Shown: positions 41,196 to 50,741 of the stretch, piece after piece
Numbering within the stretch: position 1 is the stretch's first letter
Layout: every line of letters starts with the position of its first letter
NCBI GenBank assembly: GCA_963715575.1
Contig: OY970250.1
Span: 1,736,001 to 1,800,000 of the forward strand
Origin: AC-32 sp963715575
GTDB taxonomy: Bacteria > Actinomycetota > Thermoleophilia > Gaiellales > Gaiellaceae
Reading direction: 5' to 3'
Length of the DNA stretch: 64,000 nucleotides
Program-made: the position numbers and the translations under genes
Notes under the pieces: generated by a model
What the model was told of the DNA's origin: nothing
The model's input: only the letters and a program-made list of their open reading frames with translations
Databases searched by the model: none

Positions 41196-44100
41196 ATGAG
41201 CGAGATGATCCGCCACATCAGCCGCAGCCGCGCGCTGCGTGTCGTCGTCGTGTTCGCGCTTTCCGCAGCGGCAGTCGCCGTCAGCGGCCGTGCGATTCAC
41301 GCGATCACGAACCAGCCCTTCGAGACGAAGGCCGCCACCGAGGGCCACGAGCTGCAGTTCCTCAAAGACCACAGCGACGCGTTCGGCCGCGTTCGGCCCG
41401 ATCTCTGGCAGACCGGCGTGGAAGGGTTCCGCGCCCTGCCGGTCTCGGCGGCCTGGCACGACGGTGCCGTGTCCGGAAAAGCGCTTGCGCACCCGGCCTC
41501 GGCGCTGGGCCCCGTGGTCGGGGCGCAGTGGAAGCAGATCGGCCCGCAGCCGCTGCGGATCGACAACGAGCAGAACTTCCAGGGAGCGGGCCCCGACTCG
41601 GGCGAGATCGTCGACCTCGCGATCGACCCGCGCAACACGACCGACCGCACGATGTACATCGCCGGCAACGGCGGCGTCTGGAAGACGAGCGACGGCGGAT
41701 CGCACTGGCTGCCAAAGACCGACTTCATGCCGTCGAACTCGATCGGCTCGGTCGCGGTCGACCCGGCCAACCCCTCGACCGTCTACGCCGGGAGCGGGAA
41801 CATCGCGGCCGGCAGCTGTGTCTTCTTCAAGGGCGTCGGCCTCTACAAGTCGACTGACGGCGGCGACACCTGGAGCATCCTCGGCGGCGCGCTCTTCAAC
41901 AACGTCGCGATCTACAAGATCCGCGTACAGGGCAACGTGCTGCTCCTGGGCACGAGCAACGGCCTCTTCCGCTCGGTCGACGGCGGCCTGAACTTCGGCG
42001 CCAACGCACCCACGTTCAACGACGGCAACGCGGTGCTGCCGGGCTTCATTACCGATCTCGACCTCGACACGACGGCCGCGAACACGGTCGTTGCATCCGT
42101 CGGCACCTACAGCCGTTGCGGCGTGACCACCGCCTCGCCGACAGGCGTGTTCCGCTCCACCGACGGAGGCCAGACGTTCACCAACCTGTTCACCGCGACC
42201 AACGGCGCGCCGACGAACACGAAGCTGTACATCGGCTTCGCGCAGTCCACTACCCCGAACAACCAGACGCTCTACGCGACGACCGCGGACGGGGCCTCGA
42301 CCTACGGCGGCCTCTTCAAGTCGACCGACGGCGGGGCGAACTGGACGAACATGCCCGGCGCGAACGCACCGGCGTCCGGCTGCCAGTGCCGCTACGACCA
42401 CGAGATCGGCGCCGACCCGCTGAACGCGAATCGCGTCTACCTCGCCTTCCAGGACCTGTACCTCTCGACGGACGGCGGTGGGAGCTTCGGCCAAGTCGGC
42501 GGGAACGCGATTCACGACGACCACCACGCAATGGTCTTCAGCCTGCACGACACATCCGACCCGACCACCGTCTACTTCGGCCACGACGGCGGGATGTCGT
42601 CGACGGCCGACGCCGGGTCGAACTTCGACAACAGCTACAACGAGACCATCGGCACGAACCTCTTCTTCCAGATCGACATCGGCCGGGAAGGGGCCGCCGA
42701 CGCCTACAAGTACAGCTACGGCGGGACGCAGGACACCGGCAACATCGCCCACAAGGCGAGCCACAGCGGCACCGACTGGCACCTGCACGACGACGGCGAC
42801 GGCGGCGCGATGGTTGTCGACCCCAACAACCCGCAGGTCGCCTTCATGGGCGGTAACCGCTGCTACAAGAAGACGACCGACGGTGGCGACAGTTGGAGCG
42901 TCCCGGCCGGCGTGCCGAGCGGTGTCTGCCTCAGCCAGGGCGCGGTCGACCCGAACGACGGCAACAACGTCTTCGTCGCCTCGGGCGGCCAGCTCTACCG
43001 CAGCACCACGGGCGGCAGCACGCTCAGCTCGATCTTCACCGCGGCCGGCGGGGCGAGCATCACCGACGTCGACACGGCGAAGATCGACTCGAACGTCCTC
43101 TGGCTCGGGCTGAGCGACGGCAAGGCGGCGTACACGACCGACGCGCTCGCCGGGAGCCCGACGTTCACGACCGTCACGGTCACCGGGGCGCCGGCCTCCC
43201 AAGGCGTGGCCGGGATCGCCGTCGACCCGACCGACACGAGCAGCGCTGTGGCCGTCTACGCGGGCTTCAACGGCGTCGTGGGCGGCGTCTCGCCGCACGT
43301 CTTCCGCACGACCGACACCGGCTCGACTTGGGCGAACATCAGCGGCATCAGCGGCGGCCTCGCCAACCTGCCAGACCTACCACTGCACTCGGTCGTGATC
43401 GACGCGGGGACGACTCCGCACTCGATCATCGTCTCCAGCGACGCCGGAGTAGCCCGCTCGCTGGATCTCGGCGGCAGCTGGCAACAGCTGGGCGTAGGGC
43501 TACCGACGATCGACAGCACCTCCCTCCAGCTGAACGCGGCGCACGACCCGCCTGTCCTGCGCGTCGGGACGATGGGCCGCAGCGTTTGGGAGCTCGCCGC
43601 GCCGACCGGCCCGCAGCTGGCGGTCAACGCCGACCTCGGCTTCGGCAATGTCGGCCTCGGCCAGCGCGTCAGCCGGCTGGTACAGCTGTTCAACGTCGGC
43701 ACCGCCGACCTGCACATCGCGGGCTTCAACCGGCTTTCGGGCAGCCCGGCCTTCAGCCTGCTGCCGACGCCGACCACCCCGGTCACGATCGCTCCGGGCG
43801 AGGAGCTCGACTTCACGATGCAGTTCCTGCCGACCACGCGCGGGAACCTGAGCGCGATCTTCCACATCCAGAGCGATGATCCCTCGCAGCCCGACTACCA
43901 GCTGGCCGCGAGCGGCACCGGCGTGACGGGCAAGATCGCGGTCAGCGGCTCGCTCGACTTCGGGACGGTCGCCCGCGGTACCTCGGCGACCAGGGCGCTG
44001 ACGCTGACGAACACCGGCCTGGCGCCGCTGACGATCAGCAACGTGGCAATGCTCGGCGGCTCCGACCCGGCGTTCACCGTTCTTCCGAGCCCGGGCGTGC

Positions 44101-45518
44101 CGCAGACGCTGCAGCCGAGCGACAGCATCGTCTACTCGGTCCGCTTCGCCCCGCCGGGCTCTTCCAACGCGACACCGCGGAACGGCACCGTTCGGGTCTC
44201 GAGCGACGATCCGGACAACCCGACCGTGGACGTCGCTGCGACCGGCACCCCCGGCGTTCCGCACGGCTCGCTCGACACGAACTCGATCGACTTCGGTGGC
44301 GTCCCGGTCGACAACCGCACGACGCCACACCAGGTCGACCGGACGGTGACGGTCACCAACCAGTCGTCCTGCGTGCTGTGCGACCTGACGATCAGCTCGC
44401 TCGTGATCAGCGGGCCCAACGCGAGCGACTTCAGCGTCGTCGGCGCGCCCGCGACGCCGTTCGCGATCGGCGCGGGCAACCACGTCGACCTCACAGTCCG
44501 CTTCAACCCGCCGGTCGGCGGGACGCGGAACGCGACGCTGACGGTGAACAGCGATGACCCGGCCAATCCGGCGCAGGCCGTCTCGCTCACCGGCCAGGGC
44601 CTGCTGCCGGCGATCACGGCCGCGCCCGCGACGATGATCTTCGGGCCGACGGTCTACGACCCGAACTGCGGCATCTTCTGCGGCCAAACGCAGACGGACG
44701 TGCTCACGAACACCGGCCAGGCCGAGCTGATCGCCGATTTGGTCTCGTTTACCGGCGACCCGGCGTTCTCAGGGCCCGGGCCGTCCAGCCCGCCGGACCG
44801 CTTCGCGCAGGGCACCAGCCTGTCCGAGCCGGTCACGTTCCGCCCGACGGTGCCGGCGCGCAAGGTCACCGGCACCCTGACGTTGCGCGACAACCTGCCG
44901 CTCGACTCGGTCACCGTCGAGCGCCAGGTGCCGCTCTGCGGCGAGGCGGTCGGGCGCGGGATCCGCGTCCTCGTCGAGGACAATGCGGGCATCTCGGTGA
45001 CGACGCCGATCGACCTGCGCCTGCACTCGGTCGGCACCTCGCCGAACGTCAACCTCAACATCAAGAACCTCTCGCTGCAGACGATCAGCCCACCGACGAG
45101 CTGCCAGACGATCAGGTTCCAGTACGAGAACCAGAAGCTGCCGGCCACCGAGCAGGACCACCCGAGCAGCTCCTACTACACGCTCGACGTCACGGCGGGC
45201 GGCAACCGCTCGGCGACGATCACCTTCGTGCTCGCGCCGAACGAGTTCCGCCAGATCGTGATGACGATCGACACGATCCCGCCGACGATCCTGGGGGCGA
45301 GCGTGATCAGCGCGACGACGACGAGCCTCAAGGGCCGGCACGTGTCCTTCCGCATCCTCGCGAGGGATAACCGTGACGGCCGAGTCGGGGTGCGCTGCTT
45401 GCCGCGTTCGGGCAGCTTCTTCCGCCTTGGCCGGACGCGGGTCACCTGCCGCGCCCACGACCGCGCAGGCAACAAGACGGTCCGGCGCTTCACCGTCCGG
45501 CTCAGGCACCGGAAGTAA
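41196..45518 (+). CDS. Giant secreted protein: BNR/sortilin-type propeller, ASH repeats, HYR domain
   Basis: Exported protein of 1440 residues. The signal segment is LRVVVVFALSAAAVAVSG. Residues about 100-800 are sortilin/BNR-type beta-propeller blades with recurring S(T/S)DGG(x)TW motifs (WKTSDGGSHW, YKSTDGGDTW, FKSTDGGANW, TTDGGDSW). About 805-1250 contains four to five choice-of-anchor-D/ASH Ig-like repeats, each with a L(D/N)FG-V start and SDDPxxP(x) turn. The C-terminus is HYR-like (SFFRLGRTRVTCRAHDRAGN), ending RLRHRK. There is no LPXTG or membrane anchor. Probably a surface or secreted adhesive or glycan-binding protein; the substrate is unknown. It has its own unit after the proline dehydrogenase gene. 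Confidence 0.85.
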   Translation: MSEMIRHISRSRALRVVVVFALSAAAVAVSGRAIHAITNQPFETKAATEGHELQFLKDHSDAFGRVRPDLWQTGVEGFRALPVSAAWHDGAVSGKALAHPASALGPVVGAQWKQIGPQPLRIDNEQNFQGAGPDSGEIVDLAIDPRNTTDRTMYIAGNGGVWKTSDGGSHWLPKTDFMPSNSIGSVAVDPANPSTVYAGSGNIAAGSCVFFKGVGLYKSTDGGDTWSILGGALFNNVAIYKIRVQGNVLLLGTSNGLFRSVDGGLNFGANAPTFNDGNAVLPGFITDLDLDTTAANTVVASVGTYSRCGVTTASPTGVFRSTDGGQTFTNLFTATNGAPTNTKLYIGFAQSTTPNNQTLYATTADGASTYGGLFKSTDGGANWTNMPGANAPASGCQCRYDHEIGADPLNANRVYLAFQDLYLSTDGGGSFGQVGGNAIHDDHHAMVFSLHDTSDPTTVYFGHDGGMSSTADAGSNFDNSYNETIGTNLFFQIDIGREGAADAYKYSYGGTQDTGNIAHKASHSGTDWHLHDDGDGGAMVVDPNNPQVAFMGGNRCYKKTTDGGDSWSVPAGVPSGVCLSQGAVDPNDGNNVFVASGGQLYRSTTGGSTLSSIFTAAGGASITDVDTAKIDSNVLWLGLSDGKAAYTTDALAGSPTFTTVTVTGAPASQGVAGIAVDPTDTSSAVAVYAGFNGVVGGVSPHVFRTTDTGSTWANISGISGGLANLPDLPLHSVVIDAGTTPHSIIVSSDAGVARSLDLGGSWQQLGVGLPTIDSTSLQLNAAHDPPVLRVGTMGRSVWELAAPTGPQLAVNADLGFGNVGLGQRVSRLVQLFNVGTADLHIAGFNRLSGSPAFSLLPTPTTPVTIAPGEELDFTMQFLPTTRGNLSAIFHIQSDDPSQPDYQLAASGTGVTGKIAVSGSLDFGTVARGTSATRALTLTNTGLAPLTISNVAMLGGSDPAFTVLPSPGVPQTLQPSDSIVYSVRFAPPGSSNATPRNGTVRVSSDDPDNPTVDVAATGTPGVPHGSLDTNSIDFGGVPVDNRTTPHQVDRTVTVTNQSSCVLCDLTISSLVISGPNASDFSVVGAPATPFAIGAGNHVDLTVRFNPPVGGTRNATLTVNSDDPANPAQAVSLTGQGLLPAITAAPATMIFGPTVYDPNCGIFCGQTQTDVLTNTGQAELIADLVSFTGDPAFSGPGPSSPPDRFAQGTSLSEPVTFRPTVPARKVTGTLTLRDNLPLDSVTVERQVPLCGEAVGRGIRVLVEDNAGISVTTPIDLRLHSVGTSPNVNLNIKNLSLQTISPPTSCQTIRFQYENQKLPATEQDHPSSSYYTLDVTAGGNRSATITFVLAPNEFRQIVMTIDTIPPTILGASVISATTTSLKGRHVSFRILARDNRDGRVGVRCLPRSGSFFRLGRTRVTCRAHDRAGNKTVRRFTVRLRHRK

Positions 45519-45527
45519 GGAAGCAGC

Positions 45528-46160
45528 TCAGGGTTTCCGGGCGACCACGATCAGGTCGCCCGGAACCCGCACCTCGCGGCGGCCCCAGCGGTTCGGGTCG
45601 GGCAGCTCTTCGAGCCGCTCGAGCGCCAGCCCGGCGCCGCCGAGCGCGTGGATCAGCCGCCCGAGTGGCCAGGTCTCGAAGTAGCTCTCGTGCCAGCGCA
45701 GCATCTGGTCGAGGCACGCGGCGACCGGGTGCTCGTCGTAGAGGAACAGCACGCCTTTGCGCTTCAGCGCCGCCGCGATCCCGCCCGCCCAGCCGTCGAG
45801 GTCGCCGATCTCGGCCAGCGCGCCCCAGGACGAGTAGACGACGTCGAAGCGGCCGCGCCGGAGCTCGACGGGCAGCGCTTCCGGCGACGCCGTGACCAAC
45901 GCCGCGTCCGGGAGTCGCTTGCGAGCCGCGACCACCGTCTCCTCGGACGAGTCCACGCCGGTCACCAGCGCGCCAAGTGACATCAGCGCGGCCGTCTCCC
46001 GGCCGGCCCCGCAGGCCAGGTGCAGCACGTGCCGGCCGCCGATGTCCGGCAGCCGCTCGCGCACCGGCTTCGGCAGCGTCCGCGACCCGCGCGCCGAGGA
46101 GCGGCGAATCCGCTTGTGCGCCTCTTCCCACGCTCGCAGGTTGGTGTCGGTGGGCTCCAT
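45528..46160 (-). CDS. SAM-dependent methyltransferase (class I)
   Basis: Cytosolic enzyme of 210 residues. Motif I reads HVLHLACGAGRETAAL, motif II region LVTGVDSSEETV, and FDVVYSSWGALAEIGDLDGW follows. The substrate is unknown; the sequence resembles small-molecule methyltransferases. Its ATG overlaps the stop of the FabL-like reductase (TGATG), and that gene overlaps the 94-residue protein gene, so the three form one coupled unit. It converges with the large secreted protein gene, 9 bp apart. Confidence 0.85.
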   Translation of the reverse strand: MEPTDTNLRAWEEAHKRIRRSSARGSRTLPKPVRERLPDIGGRHVLHLACGAGRETAALMSLGALVTGVDSSEETVVAARKRLPDAALVTASPEALPVELRRGRFDVVYSSWGALAEIGDLDGWAGGIAAALKRKGVLFLYDEHPVAACLDQMLRWHESYFETWPLGRLIHALGGAGLALERLEELPDPNRWGRREVRVPGDLIVVARKP

Positions 46161-46900
46161 CAGGCCAAGAGTGAGAAGCCGCCGTCGACGATCAGCGTGT
46201 GGCCGCAGACCATCGCGGCCTCCGGCGAGCAGAGGAACGAGACCGCGTCCGCGATGTCACCGGGCTCGACCAGCCGTCCCGCCGGCGTCCGCTTCAAACC
46301 CGCGGAGATCATCTCCTCGCGGTTGGGAAAGTGCTCGAGCGCGCCGGTCTCGACGACACCTGCCGAGACGGCGTTGACGCGGATCTTGCGCGGGGCCAGC
46401 TCGACGGCGAGATAGCGCACGAGCGCCTCGAGTGCGGCCTTCGAGACGCCCACGAGCGCGTAGTTCTCCATCACGCGGATCGAGCCGAGCGAGGAGACGC
46501 CGACGATCGAGGAGCCCTCCGGCATCTGCGGCACGCACGCGCGCGCCAGCGTGAGCAGCGCCCGCGCGTTCGCCGACAGCGTCCAGTCCCAGTGCTTGTC
46601 CTCGGTCTCGAGCGCGGGCTTGATCACGCCGGTCGCCGCGTTGTGCACGAGCACGTCGAAGGGCCCGAGCCCGGCCGCCTCCGCCGCCACGCGCTCCGAC
46701 GCGACGCTGCCCCGCAGCAGCAGCGGCTCGGCGCCGGCCGTCCGCAGCTCCTCGGCCGTCTCTTCGGCCGCGCGGTCGTTCCGCAGGTACCCGATCGCGA
46801 CCCGCGCGGCGCCCTGCTCGGCGAACCGCAGCGCGATCGCCTTGCCGATCCCGCGCGAACCGCCCGTGACGAGCACGGACGCCCCTCCGAAGGAGCTCAT
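46160..46900 (-). CDS. FabL-like enoyl-ACP reductase / short-chain dehydrogenase
   Basis: SDR enzyme of 246 residues. The NADP site is VLVTGGSRGIGKAIALRF. The active site is Tyr-x6-Lys in ENYALVGVSKAALEAL, the spacing of FabL (enoyl-ACP reductase III) rather than the usual Tyr-x3-Lys. The FabL block SLGSIRVMENY, YLAVELAPRKIRVNAVSAG and HFPNREEM all match what is known of Bacillus FabL. It likely reduces enoyl-ACP in fatty-acid synthesis using NADPH; an alternative role in lipid or secondary metabolism is possible. It is coupled with both neighbours by overlapping start/stop codons. Confidence 0.85.
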   Translation of the reverse strand: MSSFGGASVLVTGGSRGIGKAIALRFAEQGAARVAIGYLRNDRAAEETAEELRTAGAEPLLLRGSVASERVAAEAAGLGPFDVLVHNAATGVIKPALETEDKHWDWTLSANARALLTLARACVPQMPEGSSIVGVSSLGSIRVMENYALVGVSKAALEALVRYLAVELAPRKIRVNAVSAGVVETGALEHFPNREEMISAGLKRTPAGRLVEPGDIADAVSFLCSPEAAMVCGHTLIVDGGFSLLA

Positions 46901-47181
46901 TGCCGCGGCGGCAGCGGCGCGTCGGCGGGCGCGGAGCTCGGGATCTCGTCCCAGCCGGGAACGTCACGCCGGACGCGCGGCCCCTCCTGCGCCTTCGTCG
47001 AGGCGTGCCCGAGCCGGTCGAGCAGCTCCATCTGCTGCTCCGCGTAGCGGCGCACCTCGTGCTCCTCGGGCAGGTCGAGCACGAGCTCCTCGATACGCGC
47101 GCGCAGCTGGTAGGCGAAGTGCGGCGTCGCCGGACCGACGAGCGCGTCGATCTGGTCGGTGGTCGGCTCACCCTGCGGCAT
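46897..47181 (-). CDS. Hypothetical protein, 94 residues
   Basis: Small soluble protein: PTTDQIDALVGPATPHFAYQLRARIEELVLDLPEEHEVRRYAEQQMELLDRLG as its core, helical and charged, with a Pro-rich tail. No recognised motif. The GPATPHFAYQLR stretch is probably its conserved part. The ATG at 47181 heads the coupled unit with FabL-like and methyltransferase genes (ATGA overlap at 46897-46900). The start of the divergent EamA gene lies 31 bp away. Confidence 0.7.
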   Translation of the reverse strand: MPQGEPTTDQIDALVGPATPHFAYQLRARIEELVLDLPEEHEVRRYAEQQMELLDRLGHASTKAQEGPRVRRDVPGWDEIPSSAPADAPLPPRQ

Positions 47182-47212
47182 GGGCCGAAGCCTAATGGGT
47201 AGGTTCGAGGCG

Positions 47213-48112
47213 ATGCGACGTCCCGAGCTAGCCGACCTGATGCTGCTCGCGACGGTCACGCTCTGGGCCCTCAACTTCACCGTCACGAAGTACGTCATCT
47301 CGCACGGCTTCCAGCCGATCGCGTACGGCGTCCTGCGCTTCGGCTCCGCCGCGGTCGTGTTCGCGGCCTTCACCTGGTGGCGCGAGCGCTCCTTCGCGCT
47401 GGGCCGCCGCGACCTCGCGATGCTGGCCGGGGCCGCGCTGGTCGGGATCTTCCTCAACCAGCTCTCCTTCGTCTACGCGATCAAGCTCACGACCGCGACG
47501 ACCGTGGCGCTCCTGTTCGGGACGCTGCCCGTGATGACCGGCATCTTCGCCCGCCTGCTCGGGATCGAGCGGCTCACCTCGCGGTTCTGGATGGCGGCCG
47601 TGCTCGCGTTCGGCGGCGCGGCGCTCGTGGCGCTCGGCTCGGGCACCGGCGTGTCGGGCCAGCTCTGGGGCGACCTGCTCGGCTTCGCCGCGTCGGCGAC
47701 CTGGGCCTGGTACACGGTCGCCGTCTCGCCGTTGCTCCAGCGCTACTCGACACTGCGGGTGAGCGCGGTCGCCTTCACGATCGGGACGATCCCCCTGCTG
47801 CTGGCCGGCGCGCCGCAGCTCGCGCGCCAGGACTACCAGCTGCCGGCGACCATCTGGCTACTGCTCGCCTTTGCCGTGGTCGGCCCCCTCGTGGTCGCCA
47901 ACCTGCTCTGGTTCGGCGGGATCAGCCGCGTCGGCCCGTCGCGCGCCTCGGTGTTCGCCAACGCGCAGCCGTTCCTGGCCGCGATCTTCTCGCTCCTGAT
48001 CCTCTCCGAGCCGCTCGGCCGACTGCAGGTCGTCGGCGGCCTCCTGATCGCCTGCGCGATCCTGATCTCGCGGATGCCCACCCGCGCCCGCGCCGAGGTG
48101 GTGCCAACGTGA
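47213..48112 (+). CDS. EamA-family (DMT) transporter
   Basis: Inner-membrane drug/metabolite transporter of 299 residues with ten hydrophobic helices in two EamA halves: LMLLATVTLWALNFTVTKYV ... LLGIERL and LLGFAASATWAWYTVAVSPLL ... VVGGLLIACAILISR. It probably exports small metabolites or amino acids. ATG 47213 has GAGG just upstream; earlier in-frame GTG/TTG starts overlap the divergent gene. Its stop overlaps the next transporter's GTG (GTGA). Confidence 0.88.
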   Translation: MRRPELADLMLLATVTLWALNFTVTKYVISHGFQPIAYGVLRFGSAAVVFAAFTWWRERSFALGRRDLAMLAGAALVGIFLNQLSFVYAIKLTTATTVALLFGTLPVMTGIFARLLGIERLTSRFWMAAVLAFGGAALVALGSGTGVSGQLWGDLLGFAASATWAWYTVAVSPLLQRYSTLRVSAVAFTIGTIPLLLAGAPQLARQDYQLPATIWLLLAFAVVGPLVVANLLWFGGISRVGPSRASVFANAQPFLAAIFSLLILSEPLGRLQVVGGLLIACAILISRMPTRARAEVVPT

Positions 48113-49644
48113 CCCTGCGCGAGCGGCTCTCGCGCACGCCGCCGGGCTACCGTTACTCGATCGGCCGGATCCTCGCGATCTACTCGGGCCTGATGGTCGC
48201 GCTGCTGCTGGCGGCGCTCGACCAGACGATCGTCGCCACCGCCCTGCCGAGGGTGGTCTCCGAGCTCGGCGGGATCAGCCAGTACTCGTGGGTCTTCACC
48301 GCCTACGTGCTCGGCTCGACGGTGACGGTGCCGCTGTACGGGAAGCTCGGCGACGCGCACGGGCGCAAGCCGCTCTTCATGGTCGCGATCTCGATCTTCC
48401 TCGTCGGCTCGGCGCTCTGCGGCCTGGCACAGAACATGGTGCAGCTCGTCATCTTCCGCGCCATCCAGGGCGTCGGCGCGGGCGGCCTCTTCCCGCTGAC
48501 GCTCGCGATGGTGGCGATGATCGTGCCACCGCGCGACCGCGGCAAGTACCAGGGCCTGATCGGGTCGGTCTTCGCCGGCGCGTCGATCATCGGGCCGCTG
48601 ATCGGCGGGTTCATCGTCGACAACGCCTCCTGGCGCTGGATCTTCTTCGTCAACATCCCGGTCGGGATCCTGGCGATGGTCGTGATCGCGATGACGATGC
48701 CGAAGCGGGCCTATCGGCAGGAGCACTCGATCGACTGGCTCGGGGCGGGCGTGCTCGCGCTGGGCACGACGGCGCTGCTGCTCGGGCTCGTCTGGGGCGG
48801 GCACGACTACCCGTGGGGCTCGTGGCAGGTGATCGGCGCGCTCGCCGCCTCGGTCGTGCTGCTGGCGCTCTTTGCAGTGATCGAACGGCGCGTCCGCGAG
48901 CCGATCCTGCCGTTCGACCTGCTGCGCAACCAGACCGTCGCCTCGAGTGTCGCGTGCATGTTCCTGGTCGGCGCGGCGATGTTCGGGACGATCAGCTTCG
49001 TGCCGCTGTTCGTGCAGGGCGTGATCGGCACGTCGGCGACCTCGTCCGGCGTGGTGCTGACGCCGCTGCTGCTCGGCGCAGTCACGACGAGCTTCCTCGC
49101 CGGGCAGGTCGTCTCGCGCACCGGGCGCTACCGGCCGAACACGCTGATCGGGCCGATCGTGCTCGGGATCGGCGAGCTGATGCTCTGGCGACTCGGCGTG
49201 AACGCGACCAACGCCGACGCGGCGAAGGCGATGGTGATCGCCGGGATCGGGCTCGGGATGATGATGCAGATCTTCGTGCTCTCGATCCAGAACTCGGTCT
49301 CGCGCTCGGCGATGGGCTCGGCGACCGCCTTGAGCCAGTTCTCGCGCTCGATCGGGGCGACGCTTGGCGTGACGCTGATGGGCGTGATCGTCAACCAGCG
49401 CCTGCCTGCGGGCGTCGGCGGCGAGGGCACGATCATCCACCGGCTGCCGCCCGCCGGCCGCGCGGCGCTCGCGAACGCGCTGCACCCGGCTTTCCTGCTC
49501 GCCGCCGTCCTTTGCGCGCTGGTGTTCGTGATCTCGCTGCTCTGGGTGCGCGAGGTGCCGCTGCGCCACGAGCTCGAGGAGCACCCGCCGCCGGTCGGCG
49601 ACGAGGGCTCTCCGCAGCAGGCCGCAGTAAGATCAGAGGGATGA
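48109..49644 (+). CDS. DHA2-family MFS drug exporter (14 helices)
   Basis: EmrB/QacA-type proton antiporter of 511 residues with about 14 transmembrane helices. Motif D1 is LDQTIVATALPRVVSELG, motif A is YGKLGDAHGRKPLF, and motif C-like GASIIGPLIGGFIVDNASWRWIFFVNIPVG follows. It exports hydrophobic or amphiphilic compounds. Start GTG 48109 (overlap GTGA), stop overlapping the dioxygenase ATG (ATGA at 49641-49644). The two exporters and hydroxyphenylpyruvate dioxygenase are thus translationally coupled, an odd but clear arrangement. Confidence 0.9.
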   Translation: MTLRERLSRTPPGYRYSIGRILAIYSGLMVALLLAALDQTIVATALPRVVSELGGISQYSWVFTAYVLGSTVTVPLYGKLGDAHGRKPLFMVAISIFLVGSALCGLAQNMVQLVIFRAIQGVGAGGLFPLTLAMVAMIVPPRDRGKYQGLIGSVFAGASIIGPLIGGFIVDNASWRWIFFVNIPVGILAMVVIAMTMPKRAYRQEHSIDWLGAGVLALGTTALLLGLVWGGHDYPWGSWQVIGALAASVVLLALFAVIERRVREPILPFDLLRNQTVASSVACMFLVGAAMFGTISFVPLFVQGVIGTSATSSGVVLTPLLLGAVTTSFLAGQVVSRTGRYRPNTLIGPIVLGIGELMLWRLGVNATNADAAKAMVIAGIGLGMMMQIFVLSIQNSVSRSAMGSATALSQFSRSIGATLGVTLMGVIVNQRLPAGVGGEGTIIHRLPPAGRAALANALHPAFLLAAVLCALVFVISLLWVREVPLRHELEEHPPPVGDEGSPQQAAVRSEG

Positions 49645-50741
49645 GCCAGACCGACTTCATGCCGCTGGACGGGTGGGACCACGTCGAGCTGTGGGTCGGC
49701 AACGCCAAGCAGTCGGCCTACTTCTACGAGCACGCGTTCGGCTTCACGCGCACGGCCTACGCGGGCCCCGAGACCGGCGTCCGCGACCGCGCCTCCTACG
49801 TGCTCGAGCAGGGCGACATCCGCCTGCTCGTGACGAGCGGCCTGCGCAACGACAGCGAGATCGCGCAGTACGCGGGCCGCCACGGCGACGCGGCGAAGAG
49901 CATCGGGCTGCAGGTGCCGAGCGCGGCCGAGGCGTACCGCCAGGCGGTCCAGCGCGGCGCGCGCGGGATTGCCGAGCCGCACTGGCTCGAGGACGACTTC
50001 GGCCGCCTCGAGCTGTCGGCGATCGGCACCTACGGCGACGTGGTCCACACCTTCGTCAACCGCAGGGAATATGCAGGCCCGTACCTGCCCGGCTACGTCT
50101 CGTCGACCGACAACGGCTACGCGGACGCGGGCGTCGGCCTGAAGGCGCTCGACCATGTCGTGGGCAACGTCGAGCTCGGCCGGATGAACCACTGGGTCGA
50201 GTTCTACGAGCGCGTCTTCGGGATGACGAACATCGTCCACTTCGGCGACGACCAGATCCAGACCGAGTACTCGGCGCTGATGTCGAAGGTGATGGCGGAC
50301 GGAAGCGGCAAGATCAAGTTCCCGATCAACGAGCCGGCCGAGGGCAAGCGCAAGAGCCAGATCGAGGAGTACCTCGAGTTCAACCACGGCCCGGGCGTGC
50401 AGCACATCGCCCTGCAGAGCGAGGACATCGTCAGCACCGTCGAGGCGATGAAGGAGCGCGGAGTGCTCTTCCTCGACACGCCCGACGCGTACTACGACGA
50501 GGTCGAGGGCCGCGTGGGCGAGATCGGCGAGGACTACTCCGACCTGCAGCGGCTGAAGATCCTGGCCGACCGCGACGAGGACGGCTACCTGCTGCAGATC
50601 TTTACGAAGACGACGCAGGACCGGCCGACGGTCTTCTTCGAGGTGATCGAGCGCCACGGCGCGACGACGTTCGGCGAAGGAAACTTCAAGGCGCTGTTCG
50701 AGTCGATCGAGCGCGAGCAAGCGCTCCGCGGCAACCTCTAA
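49641..50741 (+). CDS. hpd: 4-hydroxyphenylpyruvate dioxygenase
   Basis: Fe(II) non-haem dioxygenase of 366 residues, converting 4-hydroxyphenylpyruvate to homogentisate in tyrosine degradation. It has two vicinal-oxygen-chelate domains. The iron ligands are His in LKALDHVVGNVE near residue 169, His in GPGVQHIALQSEDI near residue 252 and Glu in PTVFFEVIERHG near residue 335. The substrate pocket QIFTK is present. The ATG overlaps the exporter stop, so it is coupled to that gene. The later pathway enzymes are at 53946 and 55746. Its 3' end overlaps the convergent methyltransferase by 4 bp. Confidence 0.94.
   Translation: MSQTDFMPLDGWDHVELWVGNAKQSAYFYEHAFGFTRTAYAGPETGVRDRASYVLEQGDIRLLVTSGLRNDSEIAQYAGRHGDAAKSIGLQVPSAAEAYRQAVQRGARGIAEPHWLEDDFGRLELSAIGTYGDVVHTFVNRREYAGPYLPGYVSSTDNGYADAGVGLKALDHVVGNVELGRMNHWVEFYERVFGMTNIVHFGDDQIQTEYSALMSKVMADGSGKIKFPINEPAEGKRKSQIEEYLEFNHGPGVQHIALQSEDIVSTVEAMKERGVLFLDTPDAYYDEVEGRVGEIGEDYSDLQRLKILADRDEDGYLLQIFTKTTQDRPTVFFEVIERHGATTFGEGNFKALFESIEREQALRGNL

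Noticed and set aside
40164..43298. A 1044-codon open frame on the minus strand
   Set aside because: It lies antisense to the proline dehydrogenase and the large secreted protein, both of which show clear domain motifs. GC-rich DNA leaves long antisense frames open; its translation is Arg/Val/Ala-rich with no fold signature.
49641..50741. Hydroxymandelate synthase instead of hydroxyphenylpyruvate dioxygenase
   Set aside because: Homogentisate dioxygenase and FAH-type genes nearby favour the catabolic enzyme, and the C-terminal iron-site region is typical of HPPD; not separable by motif alone but context is decisive.
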